Assembly: GCA_002293045.1 (NCBI GenBank)
Contig: DBCM01000031.1
Span: 25,255-57,236, forward strand
DNA from: Flavobacteriales bacterium UBA958
GTDB taxonomy: Bacteria > Bacteroidota > Bacteroidia > Flavobacteriales_D > Crocinitomicaceae
DNA: 31,982 nucleotides
Direction: 5' to 3'
Below the pieces are notes generated by a model. The model was given only the letters and a program-made list of their open reading frames with translations. It was not told the DNA's origin and ran no database searches. Every line of letters starts with the position of its first letter. Within the stretch, counting starts at the first letter, position 1. Shown here in pieces: positions 23,850 to 31,315 of this stretch. Made by a program: the position numbers and the translations under genes.

Positions 23850-26018
23850 ATGTTGAGAACTTGGTGTGTCTTCTTGTTGTTTTTCTTTGGTTTATTTCCG
23901 TTTCACGGGCAAAACGCACTTTCCCTTGCAGACAAAAACGAACTGGACTTTATATCAAGTGATTTCAAAGACGGAATATTGGATAGCACTACCCTAACTT
24001 CCTACCCCATCAACTTCATCAACAACCGATATTACGTATCTTTCCTGGCTAAAATCAATCCGACATTCGACAAGCAACGCTTACTCCAATCCAATTACAT
24101 CATTGGGAATCCGATTCGAAATATTGTGAGCATCAAAGTTCCGATTGAAGACAGCGAATACGCTTCTGCCATACAAGGAATCGAATATCTCGCATTAGCG
24201 GGAAAAGTAAACCATCAATTGGATAAGGCGGTTCACGACGTCCGAGCCGATAGTGTACAACAAGGCATTGGATTACCTCAGGGATTCCAGGGAAAAAATG
24301 TATACATCGGAGTAACAGATTGGGGATTCGATTATACCCACCCCGCTTTTTACGACAGCACCCTCAGTCAAACACGCATCATTGCCGCTTGGGATCAATT
24401 TAAAACGAGCGGACCTCATCCGCAAGGATTTAATTATGGGACAGAACATGTGGGGGCAAATGCGCTCTTGGCCGCAGGAAGCGATACCGCAAACATTTAC
24501 AGCTACAGTACGCATGGAACACACGTAGCCTCGATTGCTGGCGGATGTGAAGCAGGAACCGCTTATCGAGGAGTTGCGTACGATGCAAATTTTCTGTTCG
24601 TTACCTTTTTAGTGGACGAATCAGCCGTGTTAGATGCATGGGAATGGATGTATCAAAAAGCACAAGCCGCCGGAAAACGATTGGTTATTAATATGAGTTG
24701 GGGCTTATATCACTTCGGTACCTTAGACGGGAATTCACTGTTAAGTCAAGCCATAACCGCGTATTCTGACTTAGGGGTAGTTTTTGTAAATTCTGCCGGA
24801 AATAACGGGAATGTGAATTTTCACCTTAAAAAAACCTTTAATAACGACCAACTAAATTCAAAAATCGACTTTTATTCCTACGCCGCCAATGCGAACATGT
24901 GGGGTCAAAGCATTCATGCATGGGGTGAAGTTGGGCATGCCTTCTCAAATGGAATTGTTGTTAAGAACGCAAGCAACACAACCCTTGTTGAATCACCGTT
25001 CTATAGCACGAATGTTACCAATACGTACATTGACACCTTTTTAGTGGCCGGAGCTGATACAATTTTTTACAACATTGCCGCAGATTCTGCCCATCCTTTG
25101 AATCAAAAACCTCAGATGCGCTTACGTGTAAAATGCACGAACACTTCGCTTAAGATCCTACTAAAATCTACAGCGGTAGACGGCACAGTAAATTATTGGA
25201 ATGTGACGGAATTAACTACCGATGTTGGTAACTGGGGAATGCCATTTTCATATTCCGGAACAGGAACAACTCCTGGAGATGCGGACCACGGAATTTCTGA
25301 ACCTTCATGTTCGGACGATGTAATCAGCGTTGCGGCTTATGCACCATCCTATCTAACTCCAGGTGGCGCGAGTGTAGGCGGTGGATTAGCCAGTTTTTCC
25401 AGTCATGGTCCACGCTATGATGGCGTTATGAAACCCGACATCGCAGCGCCCGGTGTATCAATTTGTAGTGCAATCTCTTCGTTTACCGATGCAAACTACA
25501 CCACCATTTCCTCGGTAACCTTCAACAACAAAACCTACGATTATGCAAAGTTCTCCGGAACATCCATGTCCGGTCCAGTAGTTGCCGGGGTATGTGCCTT
25601 AATTTTAGAAGCCAATCCGTGGCTTACGGCAGCTCAAGTTAAACAACTCATCAAGGAAACGGCTCGCACAGATAATTTCACGGGAGTGATACCTGCACTC
25701 GGAAGCCCATTGTGGGGTATGGGGAAATTAAATGCCTACGCTGCCGTCGAAGAAGCATTAGCCTTGGTTGACGTCCCCGAAAACACCCTAGAAAATGCTT
25801 GGAACGTTTATCCAAATCCTGTAATTGAAACCCTACATTTCACCTTGGTGGATGAATTACCCAAAGCGTGCACAGTGGTTGACGCTCAAGGAAAATGCAT
25901 CGTACTTCCAATTCAAGACGAACGCGTGTCTGTAAAACACTTGAAATCCGGTCAATACACCTTGCAAATCACAATGAACGGGAGGAACCAATCGGTTTCT
26001 TTTATTAAAGCGAATTAA
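23850..26018 (+). CDS. S8 family subtilisin-like protease with type A T9SS sorting domain
   Basis: A 722-aa secreted protease. A signal peptide ends near HGQNA, followed by an N-terminal propeptide-like region to about residue 145. The catalytic triad is D157 (GVTDWGFDY), H222 (STHGTHVASIAGG) and S572 (FSGTSMSGP), with the oxyanion Asn near 318-319 (SAGNNG). A domain of about 200 aa between 330 and 490 interrupts the catalytic fold, as in larger subtilases such as the C5a-peptidase type. The tail from about 650 is a type A sorting domain: NVYPNPVIE, VVDAQGKC, VKHLKSGQYTLQI. It is exported by type IX secretion and probably degrades extracellular protein for nutrition. A GNAT gene overlaps its stop codon by one base. 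Confidence 0.92.
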   Translation: MLRTWCVFLLFFFGLFPFHGQNALSLADKNELDFISSDFKDGILDSTTLTSYPINFINNRYYVSFLAKINPTFDKQRLLQSNYIIGNPIRNIVSIKVPIEDSEYASAIQGIEYLALAGKVNHQLDKAVHDVRADSVQQGIGLPQGFQGKNVYIGVTDWGFDYTHPAFYDSTLSQTRIIAAWDQFKTSGPHPQGFNYGTEHVGANALLAAGSDTANIYSYSTHGTHVASIAGGCEAGTAYRGVAYDANFLFVTFLVDESAVLDAWEWMYQKAQAAGKRLVINMSWGLYHFGTLDGNSLLSQAITAYSDLGVVFVNSAGNNGNVNFHLKKTFNNDQLNSKIDFYSYAANANMWGQSIHAWGEVGHAFSNGIVVKNASNTTLVESPFYSTNVTNTYIDTFLVAGADTIFYNIAADSAHPLNQKPQMRLRVKCTNTSLKILLKSTAVDGTVNYWNVTELTTDVGNWGMPFSYSGTGTTPGDADHGISEPSCSDDVISVAAYAPSYLTPGGASVGGGLASFSSHGPRYDGVMKPDIAAPGVSICSAISSFTDANYTTISSVTFNNKTYDYAKFSGTSMSGPVVAGVCALILEANPWLTAAQVKQLIKETARTDNFTGVIPALGSPLWGMGKLNAYAAVEEALALVDVPENTLENAWNVYPNPVIETLHFTLVDELPKACTVVDAQGKCIVLPIQDERVSVKHLKSGQYTLQITMNGRNQSVSFIKAN

Positions 26019-26515
26019 TGGCCCTAGAGATTCGTACCATCACGGAATCAGAATTACACTTGGTGACGGAGCTTTCCGCCAAAATTTGGCCGATTGCCTA
26101 CAAAGAGATTATCACACAGGCACAAATTAAATACATGCTTAGCACCATGTATTCACAGGAAGCACTTGAGCAAAATCTGAGCGATGGTCATACCTTTTTA
26201 ATCGCAGAACGCGATCACAACCCGGTTGGATATGCAGGGTATCAGACGCACTTCCCTCAGTTAGAATTTAGCAAACTGCATAAGCTGTATGTACTTCCTG
26301 AAACGCAATTTACCGGAATTGGAGGTGCTTTATTTCGTGAAGTCGTAAGCGCCAGCAAAAAGGAACATTGCAATCACCTTATTTTACAAGTGAATAAGAT
26401 CAATCCAGCCCTTCAATTTTATCATAAAAACGGCATGTACATCCATGAAGAAGCGGTCTTTGATATCGGCAATGGCTTCGTGATGGATGACTACATCATG
26501 CGCCTAGATTGGTGA
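26018..26515 (+). CDS. GNAT family N-acetyltransferase
   Basis: A 165-aa protein with the Gcn5-related fold. Motif D/A strands include FLIAERDHNPVGYAGYQ and KLHKLYVLPETQFTGIGGALF, where the Q/R-x-x-G-x-G/A-type acetyl-CoA loop is QFTGIGG. Motif B near the C-terminus reads LQVNKINPALQFYHKNG. The start ATG overlaps the subtilase stop (TAATG), so translation is probably coupled although the functions appear unrelated. The substrate is unknown; many small GNATs of this type acetylate peptides, polyamines or antibiotics. Confidence 0.9.
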   Translation: MALEIRTITESELHLVTELSAKIWPIAYKEIITQAQIKYMLSTMYSQEALEQNLSDGHTFLIAERDHNPVGYAGYQTHFPQLEFSKLHKLYVLPETQFTGIGGALFREVVSASKKEHCNHLILQVNKINPALQFYHKNGMYIHEEAVFDIGNGFVMDDYIMRLDW

Positions 26516-26522
26516 AAATTAG

Positions 26523-26530
26523 TACCTTCG
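26523..26530 (+). promoter_or_regulatory. -7-like element TACCTTCG before the ACMSD gene
   Basis: It differs from TAnnTTTG at one base and lies 4 nt before the ATG at 26535, in the intergenic gap after the GNAT stop. It may give the decarboxylase gene its own, nearly leaderless, transcript. Confidence 0.35.
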
Positions 26531-26534
26531 CACC

Positions 26535-27542
26535 ATGTTGAAAATAGACATGCACACGCATATTCTCCCGAAAACAATGCCAAATTGGACAGAGAAATTC
26601 GGATATGGAAAATTTATTCACCTGGAATCGAATACCGATGGCTCAGCCAACATGATGCAGGGCGGAAATTTCTTTCGCAGGATCGTGGAAAATTGCTGGG
26701 ATGAATCGTTACGGATTAAGGAATATGAACAATTCAATACGCAAGTGCAAGTGGTATGCACGATTCCAGTCATGTTCTCCTATTGGGCAAACCCAACGGA
26801 TTGTGCTGAATTATCACGCTTCTTAAATGACCACATTGCTGAATTGGTTCAACAATATCCCAAAAACTACATCGGACTAGGAACTATTCCGATGCAAGAT
26901 ATCGAGGAGGCAATCAAAGAACTAGAACGCATTAAATCTGTAGGGTTAGTCGGCATTCAAATCGGGTCTAACATCAACGATAAAAACCTGAGTGAAGAAG
27001 AATTTTTCCCCATATTTGAGGCGTGTAGTCGCCTTGGCTTGGCCGTCATGATTCACCCTTGGCAAATGATGGGATTTGACAGCATGAAAAAATATTGGTT
27101 GCCTTGGTTGGTTGGCATGCCTGCAGAAACCTCTAGAGCGGCATGCTCCATGATCTTTGGAGGGGTTTTAGAACGTTTGCCTAACTTACGAGTTTGCTTC
27201 TCCCACGCCGGCGGATCCTTTTTACCAACCCTCGGACGCATCGAACATGGATTCAATTGCAGGCCGGATTTGGTGGCAATTGACAATCAAGTAAATCCAA
27301 GGGAATATGTAGGTAAGTTTTGGGTTGATAGCATCACGCATGACATAGATGCCTTGAAGTATATCCTAAACATGCAGGGATCAAAACGCGTTTGCTTGGG
27401 TTCGGATTACCCATTTCCGCTGGGCGATTTAGAGATTGGTAAATTCATTGAAGAAAGCGACCTATCGAAAACCCAGATCGAAGATATTTTCTGTAATGCT
27501 ACCTTGGAGTGGTTGGGGTTGGATATTAATAATTTCTCATAA
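26535..27542 (+). CDS. 2-amino-3-carboxymuconate-6-semialdehyde decarboxylase (ACMSD)
   Basis: A 335-aa amidohydrolase-superfamily enzyme of the kynurenine pathway. It resembles human ACMSD throughout, with the same length class. The zinc ligands are visible: H7 and H9 (DMHTH), H174 (MIHPWQM), and D291 (GSDYPFPLG); the FSHAGG histidine supplies a further active-site residue. Other shared stretches are ENCWD, YWLPWLVGMPAET and GRIEHGF. The enzyme diverts aminocarboxymuconate semialdehyde from quinolinate (and so NAD) synthesis to aminomuconate semialdehyde and full tryptophan catabolism. No other pathway gene lies in the window. A palindromic repeat array begins 5 nt after the stop and could end the transcript. 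Confidence 0.92.
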   Translation: MLKIDMHTHILPKTMPNWTEKFGYGKFIHLESNTDGSANMMQGGNFFRRIVENCWDESLRIKEYEQFNTQVQVVCTIPVMFSYWANPTDCAELSRFLNDHIAELVQQYPKNYIGLGTIPMQDIEEAIKELERIKSVGLVGIQIGSNINDKNLSEEEFFPIFEACSRLGLAVMIHPWQMMGFDSMKKYWLPWLVGMPAETSRAACSMIFGGVLERLPNLRVCFSHAGGSFLPTLGRIEHGFNCRPDLVAIDNQVNPREYVGKFWVDSITHDIDALKYILNMQGSKRVCLGSDYPFPLGDLEIGKFIEESDLSKTQIEDIFCNATLEWLGLDINNFS

Positions 27543-27547
27543 TTCGT

Positions 27548-27952
27548 GCGACTCCGAAGGAGTCGCCTCTTTTGAGTTCGGTTGTTTGGTAATATATTGG
27601 ACTCCTAAGGAGTCTATGTTCTCACCAAAAATTACGATTTCATTCGACTCCGATGGAGTCGTCTCTTTTGAGCTCGATCGTTTGTTAATAAATGGGACTC
27701 CGACGTAGTCTAGTTCTTACTAAAACGTAGATTTCATTCGACTCCGATGGAGTCGCCTCTTTTCGGGCTCGATTGTTTGGTAATATATGGGACTCCTACG
27801 GAGTCCAAGTTCTCACCAAAAAGTACGATTTTGTTCGACTCCGATGGAGTTGCCTTATCTAGATTTCGATGCTTTGTGAAACACTTGGGACTCCAGAGGA
27901 GTCCTATATTCTACCAAAAGGAAACCGAATTAAATCGACTCCTTCGGAGTCG
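27548..27952. repeat. Palindrome array R (nine GACTCC-N3-GGAGTC units)
   Basis: Nine palindromes fill the 413 nt between the ACMSD and transposase genes. Starts are R1 27548, R2 27599, R3 27645, R4 27696, R5 27739, R6 27790, R7 27836, R8 27888 and R9 27936. Odd members are type Y (cGACTCC-N3-GGAGTCg); even members are type Z (gGACTCC-N3-GGAGTC t or c). Linkers differ by class: after Y comes CTCTTTTGAGCTCG then TTGTTTGGTAATATATTGG or similar; after Z comes TTCTCACC(A)n then ACGATTTCATT or similar. The Y-to-Y period is 97, 94, 97 and 100 bp. R4 (GTAGTC) and R7 (GAGTTG) carry single mismatches. The pattern matches REP/BIME-type repeats near RAYT transposases. Confidence 0.92.
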
Positions 27953-28496
27953 TACCTATTTTTCAAGAATCCAATCAAACAAATAATCCTGATTATATTC
28001 AATATCAAACATGCTTAAAAACTCTTGATATTCTCTTTTAAACGTTTTAACCGCGTGATGTTGTTTTTGATTTTCTATATATCGCTTCACATTATCCAAT
28101 GAGGACTGACTGTAAGAAAATGCGCCAAAACCATGTTGCCATTGAAATTTGGTGCGCACAAAACGTTTTACGGTAATGAATTCAGTACTCGATTTTTTAA
28201 TTTCTCGCACCAAATCAGATATGCAACAGGTAGGCTTCATGATAAATAGAATGTGAATATGATCTGGCATTCCATTAATCGCGATAGGAAGCTGGCCCTT
28301 GTTTTGAATAACACCGTTAATATACTTGTAAAGCTCTGTTTCCCAGGATTCATTTATCAAAGATTGACGATATTTTACCGCAAAAACGAGGTGAATGTAT
28401 ATTTGAGAATAGGTATTTGGCATAGCTCATAAACAACATTTATTGATTTTTATTTTCGTTGTTTAGATTTTGTATTGTTCGACTCCGATGGAGTCG
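27936..28496 (-). mobile_element. Compact transposase unit with flanking hairpins (R9-tnp-L1)
   Basis: This is the stretch between the two innermost type Y palindromes: R9 (27936-27952, loop TTC), 3 nt past the transposase stop, and L1 (28480-28496, loop GAT), 57 nt before its start codon. IS200-type elements lack terminal inverted repeats and are processed at subterminal hairpins as single strands, so this 561-nt unit has the right layout for a minimal mobile element. It is equally possible that the gene is domesticated and acts on the arrays in trans, as proposed for RAYTs. The exact cleavage sites cannot be read here. Confidence 0.5.
27956..28423 (-). CDS. Y1/HUH transposase (IS200-like, RAYT/TnpA_REP type)
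   Basis: A 155-aa single-domain DNA-cleaving protein of the Transposase_17 family. The HUH metal motif is H55-I-H57 in GMPDHIHILF, and the nucleophile is Y115 in NVKRYIENQKQHH, with Q119 placed as in TnpA of IS200/IS605. The early YSQIYIHLVFAVKYRQ is typical for the Bacteroidota branch. Such enzymes act as dimers, recognise hairpins in single-stranded DNA, and form a 5'-phosphotyrosine intermediate. The gene looks intact. It lies between two arrays of GACTCC palindromes, the organisation seen with REP-associated transposases in Gammaproteobacteria. No TnpB gene accompanies it. The stop is TAG and no clear promoter is seen. Confidence 0.93.
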   Translation of the reverse strand: MPNTYSQIYIHLVFAVKYRQSLINESWETELYKYINGVIQNKGQLPIAINGMPDHIHILFIMKPTCCISDLVREIKKSSTEFITVKRFVRTKFQWQHGFGAFSYSQSSLDNVKRYIENQKQHHAVKTFKREYQEFLSMFDIEYNQDYLFDWILEK

Positions 28497-28827
28497 TCTC
28501 TTTTGAGCTCGATCGTTTGTTAATAAATGGGACTCCGACGGAGTCTAGATTCTTACCCAAAAGATATGGAATCCAAATTTCCCGCGAGGTTTGATTCAAC
28601 TCCGAAGGAGTCGTCTCTTTTGAGCTCGATTGTTTGGTAATATATTGGACTCCTACGGAGTCCAAGTTCTCACCAAAAAGTACGATTTTGTTCGACTCCC
28701 ATGGAGTCGTATCATTTCAAGTTCGATTGTTTATTAATAAATGGGACTCCGATGGAGTCTAGATTCTTACCCAAAAGATATGGAATCCAAATTTCCCGCG
28801 AGGTTTCATTCGACTCGGATGGAGTGG
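28480..28827. repeat. Palindrome array L (seven GACTCC-N3-GGAGTC units)
   Basis: Seven palindromes lie on the other side of the transposase gene: L1 28480 (Y), L2 28530 (Z), L3 28597 (Y, first half CAACTCC), L4 28647 (Z), L5 28693 (Y), L6 28744 (Z), L7 28811 (Y, degenerate, GACTCG and GGAGTG). Y and Z alternate as in array R. The Y-to-Y period is 117, 96 and 118 bp, because the linker after L2 and L6 is a longer form (TTACCCAAAAGATATGGAAT, then CCAAATTTCCCGCGAGGTT) not found in array R. The linker after L4 is the short form shared with array R. The remaining 28828-28917 holds a trailing linker fragment and nothing else I can identify. Confidence 0.92.
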
Positions 28828-28917
28828 CCTCTTTTGAGCTCGGTTGTTTGTCAACACCAAAAGGAAATCGAAATACGTTCCTTTCAAAAATGCAACGTAT
28901 CGCTAATTAATAAGCGA

Positions 28918-29571
28918 TTAAAACCCTCGAATCTCGGCGGCATCATTAGCGATTTTACCAAGCTTTTTATCCATCATTTCAATCGAAAATTCAAACGGAT
29001 CATAGCTAAATGTACCCTCGTAGGATGGGCAACAGTGGGCATCTTCATACACCCAAAGCGCATAGCGGCCATTGATCGTTTGCGTCATTGATTCATAAAA
29101 TATATTTATATCTGTAATATCGATTGTACTCTCCCCGATACGGTTGGAATAAATGGTAGCTTCAATATATTCTTCTATTTGTAGGCTGATGTGTTTATTA
29201 GTTAGTAACATGCTATCCTTATAAAACAAAAACATCGCAAAATCTGAATCTGTTCCATTTCCTCCAACACAATTAACTGCCGGAAAATAACAAAGCAACT
29301 CCTCTGTTCCATCCTCATTTAAGTCTGAGCTTAATTCCTTTACCGGTTGCATTCCGTAATAATAATTTGGATTCTCCTCAGTCCATATATCGTATCGCCT
29401 TTTGCACGGAGGACCTACCTCACCGTTAGTCAATAATTCTGCTTTCCATTTCTTGATTTCCTGTTTTACTGAATCTTTGGGTATTGAACACGCTTTTTTA
29501 TTCGCCTTACACCCAATGCTTATAAAAGCAAGGAGTAAACACCCAACACTGTACCTTAGTAGCTTTGACAT
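28918..29571 (-). CDS. Putative lipoprotein of unknown function, 217 aa
   Basis: The N-terminus MSKLLRYSVGCLLLAFISIGC is a lipoprotein signal with lipobox SIGC; the lipidated Cys is residue 21. The mature part has one acidic loop, SSDLNEDGTEELL (about residues 81-93), like the calcium-binding loops found in FG-GAP and similar envelope proteins, and several Cys (CSIP, PPCKRR, VNCVGG, HCCPSYE) that could form disulfides. I do not recognise a family. The start overlaps the end of purK by 16 nt, so it is read after purK in the same direction, although no metabolic link is apparent. Possibly a recent arrival behind purK. Confidence 0.72.
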   Translation of the reverse strand: MSKLLRYSVGCLLLAFISIGCKANKKACSIPKDSVKQEIKKWKAELLTNGEVGPPCKRRYDIWTEENPNYYYGMQPVKELSSDLNEDGTEELLCYFPAVNCVGGNGTDSDFAMFLFYKDSMLLTNKHISLQIEEYIEATIYSNRIGESTIDITDINIFYESMTQTINGRYALWVYEDAHCCPSYEGTFSYDPFEFSIEMMDKKLGKIANDAAEIRGF

Positions 29572-30680
29572 AATAAGATTGATTTTATATAATCGATTCG
29601 CTCTTTTATTTCAGATATCTCTCTTCCTAACACTGTCACATGACCCATTTTCCGAAATGGTTTCGTCGTTGATTTCCCGTACAAATGCACATACACGCCT
29701 GACATTGCTAAAACATCCTGCAACCCCTGATAAACGGCAGGTCCTTCAAATCCCTTTTCTCCAACAATATTCAGCATGGCACCCGGCATAATCAACCGTG
29801 TATCTCCCAAAGGCAAATTCAAAATTGCTCTTAAATGCTGTGCAAATTGTGAGGTATAGCAACATTCGATGGTATGATGTCCGGAATTGTGTGGGCGTGG
29901 AGCAATTTCATTGACCAATAACTCGCCATCTTTAGTAAGAAAAAACTCTACCGCTAACAAACCTACCATGTCTAAGGTTGAAATCACATGCTTGGCGATT
30001 TCCTGAACCTTGGCCTCTATTTCTTTAGAAATGGCTGCAGGTGAAAACTGAAATTCTACCAAATTTGCTTCCGAATTGAATTCACATTCCACCGCATCAA
30101 AGGTCTTGACTTCGCCGTCTTCATTTCGAGCTACAATCACCGACAATTCTTTTTCGAAGGGAATCAAGGCCTCAATCACCGAAGGTTCCGTAAATCGATT
30201 TTCCCAATCTGATTGGGTCCGTATGATTTTCACGCCCTTTCCGTCATACCCCCCTACTCGCTTTTTTTGAACAAATGGGAATTCCATGGGAGCGTTCAAT
30301 CCGGATACCTCTGTAATCAACTGGAACTTAGCGGTTGGAATTTGGTGTATCTTGTAAAATTCTTTTTGCTGCCCCTTATCTCGAATTAATTCAAGAACTC
30401 GTGGTTGAGGAAACACCTTTTTTCCTAAACCTTCCAATTCATAGAGCGCTTCAATACTGACATTCTCTATTTCTACCGTTATTACGTCAAAGCCCGCACC
30501 GAAATTAAGTACGGTTTGCTTATCGGTAATTGAACCTTTAGTAAATCCGTGAGCGATTTTGGCACAGGGCGCGTCATCATCGTTCTCTAAACAATGCAGT
30601 TCAACATTCAAGTTTATTGCTTCTTGAATGAGCATCCGTCCGAGTTGACCACCACCAAGTACACCAATCTTATTATACAT
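29556..30680 (-). CDS. purK: N5-carboxyaminoimidazole ribonucleotide synthase
   Basis: A 374-aa ATP-grasp enzyme of purine synthesis. It converts aminoimidazole ribonucleotide, bicarbonate and ATP to N5-CAIR, the substrate of PurE. The N-terminal Rossmann-like pre-ATP-grasp domain starts GVLGGGQLGRML (residues 6-17). The ATP-grasp region has PFVQKKRVGGYDGKGVKI, VIEALIPFEKELSVIVAR, and EFFLTKDGELLVNEIAPRPHNSGHHT, with the metal-binding Glu residues and the substrate-binding PRPHNSGH motif. Length is normal. A -7 box lies 20 nt upstream of the ATG. The 3' end overlaps the lipoprotein gene. hpt and adk, also purine genes, lie divergently across a 93-nt gap. Confidence 0.96.
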   Translation of the reverse strand: MYNKIGVLGGGQLGRMLIQEAINLNVELHCLENDDDAPCAKIAHGFTKGSITDKQTVLNFGAGFDVITVEIENVSIEALYELEGLGKKVFPQPRVLELIRDKGQQKEFYKIHQIPTAKFQLITEVSGLNAPMEFPFVQKKRVGGYDGKGVKIIRTQSDWENRFTEPSVIEALIPFEKELSVIVARNEDGEVKTFDAVECEFNSEANLVEFQFSPAAISKEIEAKVQEIAKHVISTLDMVGLLAVEFFLTKDGELLVNEIAPRPHNSGHHTIECCYTSQFAQHLRAILNLPLGDTRLIMPGAMLNIVGEKGFEGPAVYQGLQDVLAMSGVYVHLYGKSTTKPFRKMGHVTVLGREISEIKERIDYIKSILLCQSY

Positions 30681-30699
30681 CCAATATCCGTTATTCTCA

Positions 30700-30707
30700 C
30701 AAAGATA
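30700..30707 (-). promoter_or_regulatory. -7 element TATCTTTG of purK
   Basis: An exact TAnnTTTG on the minus strand, 19 nt ahead of the purK ATG (30680). It faces away from the hpt -7 box at 30753-30760, so a 93-nt gap holds two divergent promoters for purine genes. Confidence 0.55.
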
Positions 30708-30752
30708 GCTAAAGCACCTTTTGTTTCACTTCATTCGTTTTTGCTTTTTTAG

Positions 30753-30760
30753 TACCTTTG
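30753..30760 (+). promoter_or_regulatory. -7 element TACCTTTG of hpt
   Basis: An exact TAnnTTTG match 13 nt before the ATG at 30774. A TTTTTG at 30738-30743 is too near to be the standard -33 element. Transcription probably continues through adk into obg. Confidence 0.55.
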
Positions 30761-30773
30761 ACCCACATTACGT

Positions 30774-31310
30774 ATGGAAACCATTCAATTACACGATAAA
30801 TTATTCATTCCGTATCTCAGTGAATCCGAGATTCTCTACGCTGTTGATTCCTTGGCTGATCGGATAAACAAAGATTATGAAGGAAAAGAATTAATTTTTC
30901 TTTCGGTATTGAATGGCGCATTCATGTTTACCTCCGACCTCATGAAACGAATTACACTTCCTTGTGAAATCTCTTTCATGAAAGTAAGTTCGTATGCAGG
31001 AACGGAAACCACAGGCCGGGTTGATGAACTCATTGGATTAACGTCCACCGTGAAAGATCGGCACGTAATTATTATTGAAGATATTGTAGACACAGGAATC
31101 ACCATCGATAAAGTGATAAAATTACTCTCCATCCAAGAGCCTGCATCCATTGAAGTATGTGCCACACTTTTTAAAAAGGAAGCCTATCGTGGAACCCATC
31201 CTCCAAAATATTATGGCTTTGAGATTCCTAATAAATTCGTAGTCGGTTATGGATTAGACTATGACCAACACGGACGTAATTTATCCGCAATTTACCAAGT
31301 CAAATCCTAA
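30774..31310 (+). CDS. hpt: Hypoxanthine phosphoribosyltransferase
   Basis: A 178-aa type I phosphoribosyltransferase that salvages hypoxanthine (and often guanine) with PRPP to give IMP or GMP. The PRPP-binding loop is IIIEDIVDTGIT (E102, D103, D106, T107, G108). FLSVLNGAFMF (42-52) is the pyrophosphate-binding segment, and VSSYAGTETTGRV is the flexible loop over the active site. The C-terminal FVVGYGLDYDQHGRNL contacts the base. Length fits the family. It is followed 5 nt later by adk, a common gene order in Bacteroidota (recollection). Confidence 0.96.
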   Translation: METIQLHDKLFIPYLSESEILYAVDSLADRINKDYEGKELIFLSVLNGAFMFTSDLMKRITLPCEISFMKVSSYAGTETTGRVDELIGLTSTVKDRHVIIIEDIVDTGITIDKVIKLLSIQEPASIEVCATLFKKEAYRGTHPPKYYGFEIPNKFVVGYGLDYDQHGRNLSAIYQVKS

Positions 31311-31315
31311 GAAAT

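Noticed and set aside
27436..27986. Open frames of 79-90 codons across array R
   Set aside because: They read through the palindromes and linkers and give repeated peptides (DSDGV, FELG). One starts inside the ACMSD gene. They are products of the repeat, not genes.
27548..28827. A CRISPR array (17-bp repeats with about 30-nt spacers)
   Set aside because: The would-be spacers are themselves repeated and class-specific, the repeats are near-perfect palindromes of two kinds, and no cas gene is near.
28450..29091. Open frames of 69-116 codons on both strands across array L
   Set aside because: Again translations of the palindromes and linkers; the longest runs into the lipoprotein gene on the opposite strand.
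29402..29791. A 129-codon plus-strand frame
   Set aside because: It lies opposite purK and the lipoprotein gene, both well supported by family motifs or a lipobox, and has no recognisable content.
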